In this document: positions 44,916 to 53,428 of the stretch, in pieces
Layout of the letters: every line of letters begins with the position of its first letter
Numbering within the stretch: position 1 is the first letter of the stretch
Origin: UBA5614 sp034678545
GTDB lineage: Bacteria; Cloacimonadota; Cloacimonadia; Cloacimonadales; Cloacimonadaceae
Direction: 5' to 3'
NCBI GenBank assembly: GCA_034678545.1
Contig: JAXDBS010000044.1
Coordinates: 44,314-108,313, forward strand
Length of the DNA stretch: 64,000 bases
Translations under genes and position numbers: made by a program
The notes under the pieces: generated by a model
Told to the model about the DNA's origin: nothing
Database searches by the model: none
The model's input: the letters and a program-made list of their open reading frames with translations, nothing else

Positions 44916-47547
44916 AACGGGAGGGTGGGCAAAACCTCTGATCCCGGCTGCTGATTTTACCCTGGATAACGGGTTTCGCGTAATCTATGCCATAGACAGA
45001 TCAAACCCTATCATATGTCTGCAACTTTACGTGAGAGTTGGATCAGTTCACGAGGATATCAGCACCAGCGGATTCGCTCATTTCATTGAGCACCTCACGT
45101 TTAAATCGACAGTTAATTATCCGGACAACACAATTTCGGCAGCAATTCCCCGTTTGGGCGGGATGATCAATGCCTATACCGATTATGACAGCACCTGTTA
45201 CTATATGATGATTCCAAGCGAGGAACTGGACGAAGGTCTGCAAATTCTATCCGATATCGCCTTTCGGGCCTTATTCTCCACTGCTGATGTGCACATCGAG
45301 AAAGACATTATCCTGGAAGAGATCAAGCAATATGCCAATGAGCCGGATTCCAGTTTTTTGGATTGGATTCAGGCGACCTATTTTACGTCCAGCCCTCTGA
45401 AAAAACCTGTCTTGGGTTCACCTTCCTCGGTCTCTGCCGCAAAGGCAGACTCTCTGAATGCATTTTACAACAAGCACTACAGACCCATGAACTCATTTCT
45501 CGTTGTTACCGGAAATATTGATGCCCGCAGCATTAAACGCAAGGTGTCTTCCCGATTTCACAACTGGCTTAAAGGGCATAGAACGTCTCGGTGCAATAAT
45601 CCCGGATCTCCTGAATTCAACGGTTTCAGGTATCATTCCAGTTATAGCAAGGCCAACGGGGATTACCTGGCCTTCGTCCTGCCTGAGCTTCGCGATAGAG
45701 ACCCTTTATACAATGCCCAGTTAATCATTACCAAAGCCTTTGCTTCCGGCAAACAGAGCACACTGTTTAAGCGTCTGGTGGAAAAGGACCGCTCTGCTGT
45801 CGAAATCCAGCTCTTTTCAATATGCGGGCAGTGGCCAGGCATTTCCATCATCCAAGTATTACCCAGTGACCCAGACAGGGTCATAGATATCATCTATGCT
45901 TTTTATGATGAATGGCTCACGGTCCGCCAAAAATTCTTCTTGCCGGATGACATAGGTTTGCTTAAAAATGAAATCCTGAATTCCTGGCTTTACGAATTCG
46001 AGTATATTGAGTCATTGGCCAGCAGTCTTGGCAATGATCAGTTGGCGGGAGATTATCAACGATTTTACGATTTTCCTACTCAGTTGTGCAATGTGGATGA
46101 AATGATGCTTGCCAAGTGCTTGAGTCAATACTGGCATACAGGCTTTCTCAGCATCTATTATAGGGGCACCAGGTCTCCTTCTCCTAAACTTGGGAAAAAC
46201 ATCTTCAAGTTGTTCACCTCAGATTCAAACCTGTCCACAAAGAGGATAGAGCTGAAAACTTCAGCATTTTTTCCTTGGCACGAATGCACAAAGATCAATA
46301 TCGTCCCGTCAGCCATTAAGCAGGAATTTCGCGATACTCGTCTTGACGGCGGTATGAGGCTTCTGCTCAAGTATGTTCCCAACAAACCTACCATTGGCAT
46401 GGCCGTCGTTACGCCTGTGTCTCAGTTATGCGAATTACCGGAACAGCGGGGTATGAATTATCTTGCTTCCAATCTGCTTCTTTTCGGTACGCAGACCAAA
46501 TCCTATGACCAGGTGCAAAAAACCTGCCTGAGACACGGGTTCAACTTAAAGATATCCCACCTGCCAGAAACTACTACATTGCGCGGCAAATGCCTTGTGC
46601 GTAGCATTGAACCCATGCTGGCCCTCACATCCGAAATGCTGCTGGAGCCCTCTTTCCCCCAAAAATACCTGAGCATGGTTAAAGCCGCCATCTATGACAG
46701 CATTAGGAGGGAAAAGAGCTCTCCCCTATCATGGGCTTTTGCAGGATGGACGGATCAGTTTTTGGGTAAACATAATAACCTAAGCCGCCCCTTCTCCGGC
46801 ATCAAAGCAACTCACAAAATCAAGCTTGATGAAATAAGAGACTGGTATGCAAGATATTATCAGATCAAGCGTTTCACACTCTGCCTGGCAGGCAACTTTG
46901 ATTTCGACAGCATGGAAGAGCTTTGCAACCGATATTTCCCCGGTACTGATACACATGTAAAACCTATTAATCATCTTCCGTTTTACAATTCTGGGCAGCC
47001 CGCACGCAAATCGCTCCGAACCGACAGCAACCAGTCTAATCTGATCCTGGGAGGTTGGGGTTGCCCGGGTGCTGACATAAAATCAGTCACGGCGTTCTAT
47101 GTACTCTCACAGATCATAGGTGGAGACTTGGGTTCGCGTTTCTTTTATATACTGCGTGAAAAATACGGCTTCACTTACCAGGCCGGATTCGATCTGATCT
47201 CGTTACGCGAGCTTGGCTGGTGGTATGCTTATGCAGTCTGCGACAAGCAGGACCATATGCAGGTCATGAGTCTGATGCTGGAGATCCTGGCAGACACAGC
47301 ATCCTGTGGTGTCAGCAAGGATGAACTTGCAGCCGCCCAAAATTACCTGAAGGGCATGCATCGCCTTGATATGGAAAGCCTGGGATGGCAGGCCTCGACA
47401 CTGGGGGTCTTATACGCCCTGGGTTATGATTATGACTATTTTATAAACCGCGAAAGCCGGATCAATTCTGTCGATCGTGACACACTTGTCGAGATCGCCG
47501 CTCGTTGTTTCCAACCAGATGGTTTGGTAATCAGGACGGAGCGATGA
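44896..47547 (+). CDS. M16-family zinc metallopeptidase (two-half, pitrilysin type)
   Basis: 883 residues. The inverted zinc motif is H62-F-I-E65-H66 (FAHFIEHLTFKST), and the third ligand Glu is expected in IILEEIKQYANEP. Two M16 halves are visible. The second, from about 500, contains the conserved GDLGSRFFYILREKYGFTYQAG but no HxxEH, as in bacterial M16 fusions. There is no signal peptide, so it is probably cytoplasmic. I use ATG 44896; a TTG at 44869 and a GTG at 44890 are alternatives and none has a good ribosome site. It overlaps folE2 by 20 nt. Confidence 0.9.
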   Translation: MPSRRNETGGWAKPLIPAADFTLDNGFRVIYAIDRSNPIICLQLYVRVGSVHEDISTSGFAHFIEHLTFKSTVNYPDNTISAAIPRLGGMINAYTDYDSTCYYMMIPSEELDEGLQILSDIAFRALFSTADVHIEKDIILEEIKQYANEPDSSFLDWIQATYFTSSPLKKPVLGSPSSVSAAKADSLNAFYNKHYRPMNSFLVVTGNIDARSIKRKVSSRFHNWLKGHRTSRCNNPGSPEFNGFRYHSSYSKANGDYLAFVLPELRDRDPLYNAQLIITKAFASGKQSTLFKRLVEKDRSAVEIQLFSICGQWPGISIIQVLPSDPDRVIDIIYAFYDEWLTVRQKFFLPDDIGLLKNEILNSWLYEFEYIESLASSLGNDQLAGDYQRFYDFPTQLCNVDEMMLAKCLSQYWHTGFLSIYYRGTRSPSPKLGKNIFKLFTSDSNLSTKRIELKTSAFFPWHECTKINIVPSAIKQEFRDTRLDGGMRLLLKYVPNKPTIGMAVVTPVSQLCELPEQRGMNYLASNLLLFGTQTKSYDQVQKTCLRHGFNLKISHLPETTTLRGKCLVRSIEPMLALTSEMLLEPSFPQKYLSMVKAAIYDSIRREKSSPLSWAFAGWTDQFLGKHNNLSRPFSGIKATHKIKLDEIRDWYARYYQIKRFTLCLAGNFDFDSMEELCNRYFPGTDTHVKPINHLPFYNSGQPARKSLRTDSNQSNLILGGWGCPGADIKSVTAFYVLSQIIGGDLGSRFFYILREKYGFTYQAGFDLISLRELGWWYAYAVCDKQDHMQVMSLMLEILADTASCGVSKDELAAAQNYLKGMHRLDMESLGWQASTLGVLYALGYDYDYFINRESRINSVDRDTLVEIAARCFQPDGLVIRTER

Positions 47548-48347
47548 GCCGGGATCAATTTTGGGGTTATGACATCGGTTCCCGCAATATCAAGCTTGCC
47601 ATTATGGGCAGGAATGGGGATATCCTGTTTGCAGATTACCTGGACACTGGCGTCAATCCTTCTGAAGCAGTGGATGCTTTATCCCGGAAAGCTTTGCAGA
47701 ATCCTTTAGTTGCACGCGGCGAGGCAGTTATGGCCTATGCAACCGGTTATGGGCGTAAGCTGCTTGTTTGCGATAAAACCGTCTCTGAAATCAGTTGCCA
47801 CGCCTTGGGAGTACGCAGCTTCCTGCCGTCCGTACACACTATATTGGATATTGGAGGCCAGGACTGCAAAGCCATAAGCCTGTCTCCGGAAGGTCAGGTT
47901 CTGGATTTTGTCATGAATGACAAATGCGCCGCCGGCACCGGGCGTTTTCTTGAAATTGTCGCACTGCGCCTTGGAATCGGATGTCACGAACTCGGCGCGC
48001 TGGCAGCTGGGTCAGGCCACAACATTAGACTCAGTTCGACCTGTGTTGTCTTTGCTGAATCAGAAATCACCGGCCTTATTGCAGTCGGCGCTTCACCTGC
48101 CGACATCGTTCGGGCGGTGCACATATCAATCTCTGAACGTATAGTATCACAGCTCAACCAGCTTAAATGGCAAACACCGGTTGTGTTCACGGGGGGTGTA
48201 GCGCTCAATCAGGACCTGAAAGATATCATGGCGCAGATTCTGAAAACTGAATTGCTGATCCCTCCCGATCCGGAATTGACAGGAGCGTTGGGAGCAGCCA
48301 TTATGGCCAGGCGTGATCATGAAAAAAGATTATCACATTCACACTGA
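47544..48347 (+). CDS. BadF/BadG/HgdC-type ATPase, putative 2-hydroxyacyl-CoA dehydratase activator
   Basis: 267 residues. It has an ASKHA ATPase fold. YDIGSRNIKLAIM is phosphate loop 1, and ILDIGGQDCKAI is the second phosphate loop. NDKCAAGTGRFLEI and SSTCVVFAESEI supply the two Cys per monomer that hold the bridging [4Fe-4S] cluster in HgdC-type activators, and VFTGGVALN closes the site. These proteins drive one electron into a dehydratase at ATP cost. No dehydratase alpha/beta subunits (HgdA/B) are in the window. The ATG overlaps the M16 stop (ATGA). Confidence 0.88.
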   Translation: MSRDQFWGYDIGSRNIKLAIMGRNGDILFADYLDTGVNPSEAVDALSRKALQNPLVARGEAVMAYATGYGRKLLVCDKTVSEISCHALGVRSFLPSVHTILDIGGQDCKAISLSPEGQVLDFVMNDKCAAGTGRFLEIVALRLGIGCHELGALAAGSGHNIRLSSTCVVFAESEITGLIAVGASPADIVRAVHISISERIVSQLNQLKWQTPVVFTGGVALNQDLKDIMAQILKTELLIPPDPELTGALGAAIMARRDHEKRLSHSH

Positions 48348-49068
48348 TTTCAGCACAGACAGCAGGATCAGATTGGCCGATTTGATTCCCCGGGCTATCG
48401 GCTTGGGATATGATGATATTGTCATCACTGAGCACTTGGATCTGGCTCCCCGGGAAATTGCAGTTTTCGGCGTTCCTCCGCTCGTGAAATATCGAAACCA
48501 TGTTGAACACTTCAGGAAAAAATACCCGGAAATCCGATTGGGTTGCGGGATTGAGGTTGGGGATTTCCAGGACACAAAGGCATTAGCAGAGCCGCTTTTG
48601 AAAGAGATGCAATTCGATCTGGTCCTGGGATCGGTGCATTACATTCGCAACCATATCAATGTTGCAATCCCGATGCGTCAACCACTTACAAAACAAGATA
48701 GGCTGGATTATTACAAGCGTAATCTGCAGCTTGTCAAAACCTGTAATATTGATGTTCTGGCGCATCTGGGTGTCTATAAGAGATATTATTACCAGCCGCC
48801 GGACGAGTCAGACTGCCTGCCTGTCATGAGTGAGATCTTTCAGGCCATTATAGGTAAAAACATCGCCCTGGAAATCAACTTTTCTGCTTTTCGGCGCAAC
48901 TATAAAAGCCTTCATCCAGAAACAGATCAGCTGGAGTTATACCGCGAACTCGGAGGCAGGCTGGTCACAATCGGTTCAGACGCGCATACCCTGGATACCT
49001 TTGACGATCACTATGAACAGGCTCAGGCCGCTGTCGCCCGTTACGGATTCAAACTTCTGCGCAAATAG
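48319..49068 (+). CDS. PHP-domain phosphatase (histidinol-phosphatase HisK-like)
   Basis: 249 residues. The ligands are visible: DYHIHTDFSTDS, VITEHLDLAP, GIEVGDF, VLGSVHYI, DVLAHLGVYKRYY, ALEINFSAFRR and IGSDAHTLD. The order matches HisK-type PHP phosphatases. No other his gene is nearby, so the substrate may be another phosphomonoester. ATG 48319 is preferred to GTG 48313. It overlaps the activator gene by 29 nt. Confidence 0.82.
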   Translation: MKKDYHIHTDFSTDSRIRLADLIPRAIGLGYDDIVITEHLDLAPREIAVFGVPPLVKYRNHVEHFRKKYPEIRLGCGIEVGDFQDTKALAEPLLKEMQFDLVLGSVHYIRNHINVAIPMRQPLTKQDRLDYYKRNLQLVKTCNIDVLAHLGVYKRYYYQPPDESDCLPVMSEIFQAIIGKNIALEINFSAFRRNYKSLHPETDQLELYRELGGRLVTIGSDAHTLDTFDDHYEQAQAAVARYGFKLLRK

Positions 49069-49150
49069 GGCTGTTCGGTTACATAGAAAACCACAACAAA
49101 TGATTGCATTCTTCTGCAGGGTTTATCTGCGGAACAGCCAGAGCAGGCTG

Positions 49151-50812
49151 TCAGTACTGGAATATGCTGCCGTTGGTGAATTCCCTGATAATGGAATTGT
49201 AAGGGACCAGAGTGTCGGGGATGTCTTTTATAAAGCTCAACAGGCTCAGAAGGCGGTGCGCTTCCGTATAAACCGGCGATTTTGACGAAATCTTCTGCAG
49301 CATTTTCCAGGCGTATTTCCTGAACACGCCCAATTCGTAGGTCAGGCTGCTGTTGAACATGATGTCGGCGTTTTCCTGGAAGGGAAAGATATTCCTTTCC
49401 TCGCCTTCGCGCACGTCCGGCCAGCGGAGCAATGTCTCCTCAGCTGAATATCCGCGGTAGCGGTAATCCCTCACCATGCGCCTGATGAGTCGGCAGTCAG
49501 TAGTCGGGATTCGGTTGTGGTTATCGATGTTGAGCTGATTGAGAGCGCTCACATAGATCTTGACCTTGTGTTTGGCCGGTACCGAGCTGGTCAGTACGTC
49601 GTTCAGCCCGTGGATGCCCTCCATCACGATCACTGCGTCTTTGCCCATTTTGACCGGGATATGTGTCTTCTGGCTCTTGCCCCGGGAGAAATTGAACTTG
49701 GGCGGCTCGATGGATTCTCCGTTCAGCAACTGTGTCAGCTGCTTGTTGAGGAGTTCCAGGTCAAGCGCGTATATGCTTTCAAAATCGTAATTGCCGTTTT
49801 CCTTCTTGGGCGTTTTCTCCCTGTTAAGAAAATAGTCATCCAGTCCGATCACCAGCGGCGTCGCTTTGCAGGCTTGCAACTGCACGGAAAGGCGTTTGGC
49901 AAAAGTAGTTTTGCCTGATGAGCTGGGACCTGCTATCAATACCAGTTTAAAATCCGGATTCTCCACGATGCGGGCAGCGATCTCCGCTATCTTCTTTTCG
50001 TGCAGAGCTTCTTCCACCAGGATGAACTGCGAGATGTCATATTCATCGATCAGCAGGTTCAGGTCTATCATGTTGTGCACTTTTAATATGTTCAGCCATT
50101 TATCATGTTCCTGGTGCAAATTGAACAGCTTGGCCGAGATATTGAACGGATGCGTCAGCCGGAAATCTTTGCCGGTGGGAAACCGCAGGATGAATCCGGG
50201 TGTGTTGTAAACCACTTCGAATCCAGTGATGAACTGAGTGTTGTCAGCCAACGGCCGTATGTAATAATCATAAAACTTGCCGCAACGGTAGATGGAAATG
50301 CGTTGCTGCGGATAATACTGGAGGTTTTTCCGCAGGTCATTGCGGCCCATGGTCTGAAAGATCTCTTCCGCTTCGTCAAACCGCATATCCAGTTTATCAA
50401 TGGGCAATGCGTTGTTTACGATACGCTGCATCTCTTCCTGAACGTGGCGGCAATCCTCTTCGGTAAAGGCTTCTACGCCAAAAACCTCGCAATAAACACC
50501 GTCACTGATCGAGTGTTCAGCCACCAGGGCATGGCCGCTGCCAAAGATCGTATGCATGGCTTTGGCAAGGATGAAAATGGCCGTATCCTGATATATTCTG
50601 TAGCCTTCCGGATGCAGGCAGGTTATGCCGTCCACCAGGGTCTCCCTGTCAACTGCATAATCCTCATTGACATAAAGGCTGTGATTGATTTTATAGGAAA
50701 GGACGGGACAGGGCAGTGGAGGAGCCGTCTGCATGATCTCCCTGATGGTCAGGGGTGCGTCGGTTTCGATCTCCCGGATGGTCTTGTTGTCAATTTTCAG
50801 TTCGATTTTCAT
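49151..50812 (-). CDS. Nucleoside kinase fused to threonyl-tRNA-synthetase-like N-terminal domains
   Basis: 553 residues. The N terminus is TGS/ubiquitin-like (MKIELKIDNKTIREIE, about 1-65). It is followed by a region like the ThrRS/AlaRS second additional domain (about 65-240, with FGSGHALVAEHSI). A C-terminal uridine-kinase/PRK domain has the P-loop IAGPSSSGKTTFAKRL (about 295) and LDDYFLNRE. This fused Udk-like family is common in anaerobes and its substrate is not settled to my knowledge. ATG 50812 is chosen because the TGS domain begins there; 50842 and 50950 are alternatives. It is divergent from yitT. Confidence 0.87.
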   Translation of the reverse strand: MKIELKIDNKTIREIETDAPLTIREIMQTAPPLPCPVLSYKINHSLYVNEDYAVDRETLVDGITCLHPEGYRIYQDTAIFILAKAMHTIFGSGHALVAEHSISDGVYCEVFGVEAFTEEDCRHVQEEMQRIVNNALPIDKLDMRFDEAEEIFQTMGRNDLRKNLQYYPQQRISIYRCGKFYDYYIRPLADNTQFITGFEVVYNTPGFILRFPTGKDFRLTHPFNISAKLFNLHQEHDKWLNILKVHNMIDLNLLIDEYDISQFILVEEALHEKKIAEIAARIVENPDFKLVLIAGPSSSGKTTFAKRLSVQLQACKATPLVIGLDDYFLNREKTPKKENGNYDFESIYALDLELLNKQLTQLLNGESIEPPKFNFSRGKSQKTHIPVKMGKDAVIVMEGIHGLNDVLTSSVPAKHKVKIYVSALNQLNIDNHNRIPTTDCRLIRRMVRDYRYRGYSAEETLLRWPDVREGEERNIFPFQENADIMFNSSLTYELGVFRKYAWKMLQKISSKSPVYTEAHRLLSLLSFIKDIPDTLVPYNSIIREFTNGSIFQY

Positions 50813-50870
50813 AGTTGTGAGCCTATCATTACGGGCATTCATTTCGTCAAGCAAAACAAAGGAGCGAGCG

Positions 50871-51821
50871 ATGAAGAAGCGCAAAGTGAATCTGAGACGG
50901 GAATTGGGCCAGTATCTGGGTATTGTTTTGGGCGCCCTGATCTTTGGCATGGGATACGCCTGGTTTCTGGTCCCCTACAAGATCGTCCCTGGCGGTGTGG
51001 GCGGTATTGCCCAATTATTCAACCATTTTTTGGGCTTCCCGGTCGGCCTGACCATGATCGCTATCAACATTCCTCTCTTTGTGATCAGCTTCATCTTCAT
51101 CGGCAGGTCTTTCGGCTCCAAGTCTTTGTTTGGCATGCTGGCCAGCTCGATCATGACCGACCTGCTGAGCCTGCCCTCGCTCTTTAAAATGGGGTTGGTG
51201 GGCAGCCTCGAACCTTACACTCACTACCTGTACGGGAAAACGATTCATGCCATGCTGGCGCCTTCCGACATCTACCTTAGCGCCATTGCCGGCAGCGTGT
51301 TGCTCGGATTGGGATTGGGCATCATCTTCAGGTTCAGGGGCTCGACCGGCGGCACTGACATTCCGGTTGCCCTGATTAAGCAGAAGGCGGGGCTTAGCAT
51401 CGGTACCGGTTATTGGCTGGTGGAATCTATCATCATTCTGGGCGTGGGAATCATCATGCGGGACCTGAAATTGGTCATCTGGGGCTTCCTGAATCTCTTT
51501 ATCTCGACCAAGATCACGGATCTGGCCAGCGAGGGCCTGCCTTATGTAAAAGGTGTTTATGTCATTTCCGAGCTGGGCCCGGAGATCAAGCAGGAGATCT
51601 TTGAACGCCTTGATCGCGGTGTCACCTTCTTCAAAGGCACCAGCGGATATGAGAACCGGGATATCGATATCCTTTTCTGCGTTGTTAACCGCCGCCAGGT
51701 ACCGGAGCTGACAGACATCGTCAAGGACCTGGACAAAGACGCCTTCATGATTGTCACGGACGTGCATGACGTTATGGGTTATGGCTTCCGTTCCCGCCAG
51801 CTGGTTCTCAAGGACCACTGA
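50871..51821 (+). CDS. YitT family membrane protein (DUF2179)
   Basis: 316 residues. About five to six helices open with LGQYLGIVLGALIFGMGYAW and VPGGVGGIAQLFN. RFRGSTGGTDIPVALI is the family hallmark. The C-terminal soluble DUF2179 domain (about 230-316) includes DRGVTFFKGTSGYENRDIDIL. It is an inner-membrane protein, transport substrate unknown. AAAGGAG lies 7-13 nt before ATG 50871. The gene ends just before the palindromic repeat, which lies between it and convergent tcdA. Confidence 0.88.
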   Translation: MKKRKVNLRRELGQYLGIVLGALIFGMGYAWFLVPYKIVPGGVGGIAQLFNHFLGFPVGLTMIAINIPLFVISFIFIGRSFGSKSLFGMLASSIMTDLLSLPSLFKMGLVGSLEPYTHYLYGKTIHAMLAPSDIYLSAIAGSVLLGLGLGIIFRFRGSTGGTDIPVALIKQKAGLSIGTGYWLVESIIILGVGIIMRDLKLVIWGFLNLFISTKITDLASEGLPYVKGVYVISELGPEIKQEIFERLDRGVTFFKGTSGYENRDIDILFCVVNRRQVPELTDIVKDLDKDAFMIVTDVHDVMGYGFRSRQLVLKDH

Positions 51822-51826
51822 TCTCC

Positions 51827-51909
51827 CCTGCTTGCACTACGGACCCATTACGGACCCATTACGGACCAAGTCCGTAATGGGTCCGTAATGCTATTAAGGG
51901 CGAAGCAGG
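51827..51909. repeat. Palindromic 11-mer repeat element, copy 2
   Basis: Perfect 21-bp inverted repeat: 51846-51866 pairs with 51870-51890 around a 3-nt gap. Each arm is two copies of the CCATTACGGAC-type unit. The ends CCTGCTTGCACTAC and AGGGCGAAGCAGG are shared with the element at 28951-29033. It sits between the 3' ends of yitT and tcdA, where it could act as a bidirectional terminator, although no T-run follows. Confidence 0.86.
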
Positions 51910-51918
51910 AAACAGATG

Positions 51919-52668
51919 TCAGAATTCTGACGTTGGATTGGCCAGCGTACGTATCACGTGGGCGGCGGCAGTAAGGCCCATGATGGCCGGCAGGTAGCTG
52001 ATTGAGCCGACCGTTTTACGCGCACGCCCGCGGTCCATGATGACCTCGTCAGCCTCTTCATCGTTTTCCAACTCGGGCTTGACAGCCGGTTCAGAGGAAA
52101 AGACGACCGGGATGTCCGTCGCAATGCCGCGCCGCCGCAGGAACTTTCGCACCCTGCGGGCCAGGGGGCAGTTCCAGGATTTGGAAAGAAGGCTGAGCTG
52201 GACCTTGGAAGGATCCAGGCGGTTGCCAGCACCCATGACAGAAATCATCGGAATCTGATTCTGAATGCAATGCTCGATCAGTCCTGCTTTTGGGCCCAGT
52301 GCGTCTATGGCATCAATGACATAGTCAAGTTTGCGGATGTGGTCAATCCGGTTCTCCTGACCCAGGAACTCGTTTACGAGTTTAACCTCTGCACTGGGGT
52401 TGATGGACAGGATGCGGTCTCTCATGACCTCTGTCTTGAACTTGCCTACGGTGGCGTGAGTTGCCAACAGCTGACGGTTGAGGTTGGAAAGGTTGACCTT
52501 GTCGAAATCGATCAGGAGAAAGTGACCGACGCCAGCCCTGGCCAGAGCTTCGGCCGCATAGGAGCCCACTCCGCCCAATCCGATTAAAGCCACTCTTTTC
52601 ATTGACAATTGCACACAAGCGGATTTGCCCAGCAGAAGTTCGGTGCGCTGAAACTGGCTGTATTTCAC
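51919..52668 (-). CDS. tcdA: tRNA threonylcarbamoyladenosine dehydratase
   Basis: 249 residues. This E1-like enzyme cyclises t6A37 to ct6A using ATP. The N terminus YSQFQRTELLLGK, the nucleotide motif ALIGLGGVGSYAAEALARAG, LIDFDKVNLSNLNRQ and a VIDAIDALGPK segment are typical. I chose GTG 52668 because it gives the family's normal N terminus and lies 16 nt after tatD. ATG 52722 would overlap tatD by 38 nt. Neither has a good ribosome site. Confidence 0.9.
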   Translation of the reverse strand: MKYSQFQRTELLLGKSACVQLSMKRVALIGLGGVGSYAAEALARAGVGHFLLIDFDKVNLSNLNRQLLATHATVGKFKTEVMRDRILSINPSAEVKLVNEFLGQENRIDHIRKLDYVIDAIDALGPKAGLIEHCIQNQIPMISVMGAGNRLDPSKVQLSLLSKSWNCPLARRVRKFLRRRGIATDIPVVFSSEPAVKPELENDEEADEVIMDRGRARKTVGSISYLPAIMGLTAAAHVIRTLANPTSEF

Positions 52669-52684
52669 GACAAATCGTAACGGC

Positions 52685-53428
52685 TTATGAAAAGTACTGC
52701 CCAGCGTTGGCCTGCAGGTCATGCTGCAGGGATTCGAGCTTCACTCCGTTCAGCCGGCTGACTGTCCGGGCGTAACCAAGCAATTCCAGAAGCGGATTGG
52801 GCATCGCCTTGCCCGTTCGATCCTGCTTCTGGAAATTGTATGGAGCGTCGGTCTCGAGCAGGTAGTTCCCATAGCTGATCACTTCGTTGATAAGATGGTG
52901 CTTGAGAGACTCGATCAGCATGCGCCCGAGTGAAAAGGTCAGGCCGAGACCGCTGAACTGTTTCACGATTTCCCGGGAAGCGTTAAAGCCGTGCCAGATG
53001 CCGCGCACCGGCTGATCGGAGAGCAGCTTGAAGAACAAGTCATAATGCCCCACCACGTGAAACACGCACGGCAGGCCATGACTGCGGGCGAGAGCCAGCT
53101 GCTCCTTGAGCAGAGCCGTCTGCTTGTCAAGCTGGCGGTTACGTTTGTCCAGTCCTATCTCCCCTATGGCAAAGATCTCCTTGTTACTGATCAGGTTTTC
53201 CAGGTCAGCTATTTCCAGCGGCGTCCCCGCGTCATACAAGGGATGGATTCCCGCCGAGTATCTGATTCCGGGAATCCTGTTCAGCTTGTGCCACCGCACC
53301 TCCTCCTGATTCAGAGCGCAGGAGAGCCAACCGGCTATGCCTTTTTCAGAAGCCGTTCGTAGCGCATCTGCCACGTCATGGCTTTTGGCCAACTCGGGCA
53401 GATGGCAATGAGCATCATACCAAACCAT
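52685..53428 (-). CDS. tatD: TatD-family metal-dependent hydrolase
   Basis: 247 residues, slightly short for TatD. It shows YDAHCHLPELA, SAGIHPLYD, IGEIGLDKR, PCVFHVVGHYD, GIWHGFNAS and LLETDAPY, which give the His/Glu/Asp metal ligands of the TatD/amidohydrolase fold. Members are deoxyribonucleases or quality-control hydrolases; the function here is generic. It overlaps the CDP-glycerol-transferase-like gene by 14 nt, so the glycan operon may continue into tatD-tcdA. Confidence 0.88.
   Translation of the reverse strand: MVWYDAHCHLPELAKSHDVADALRTASEKGIAGWLSCALNQEEVRWHKLNRIPGIRYSAGIHPLYDAGTPLEIADLENLISNKEIFAIGEIGLDKRNRQLDKQTALLKEQLALARSHGLPCVFHVVGHYDLFFKLLSDQPVRGIWHGFNASREIVKQFSGLGLTFSLGRMLIESLKHHLINEVISYGNYLLETDAPYNFQKQDRTGKAMPNPLLELLGYARTVSRLNGVKLESLQHDLQANAGQYFS

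Noticed and set aside
50105..51187. 360-residue plus-strand open frame opposite the fused nucleoside kinase
   Set aside because: It is antisense to a gene with clear kinase motifs and runs into the yitT gene in another frame. Its translation shows no domain and has unnatural composition.
51015..51818. 267-residue minus-strand open frame opposite yitT
   Set aside because: It mirrors the yitT coding strand, is rich in Gln/His/Asp as expected for a codon shadow, and has no recognisable motif.
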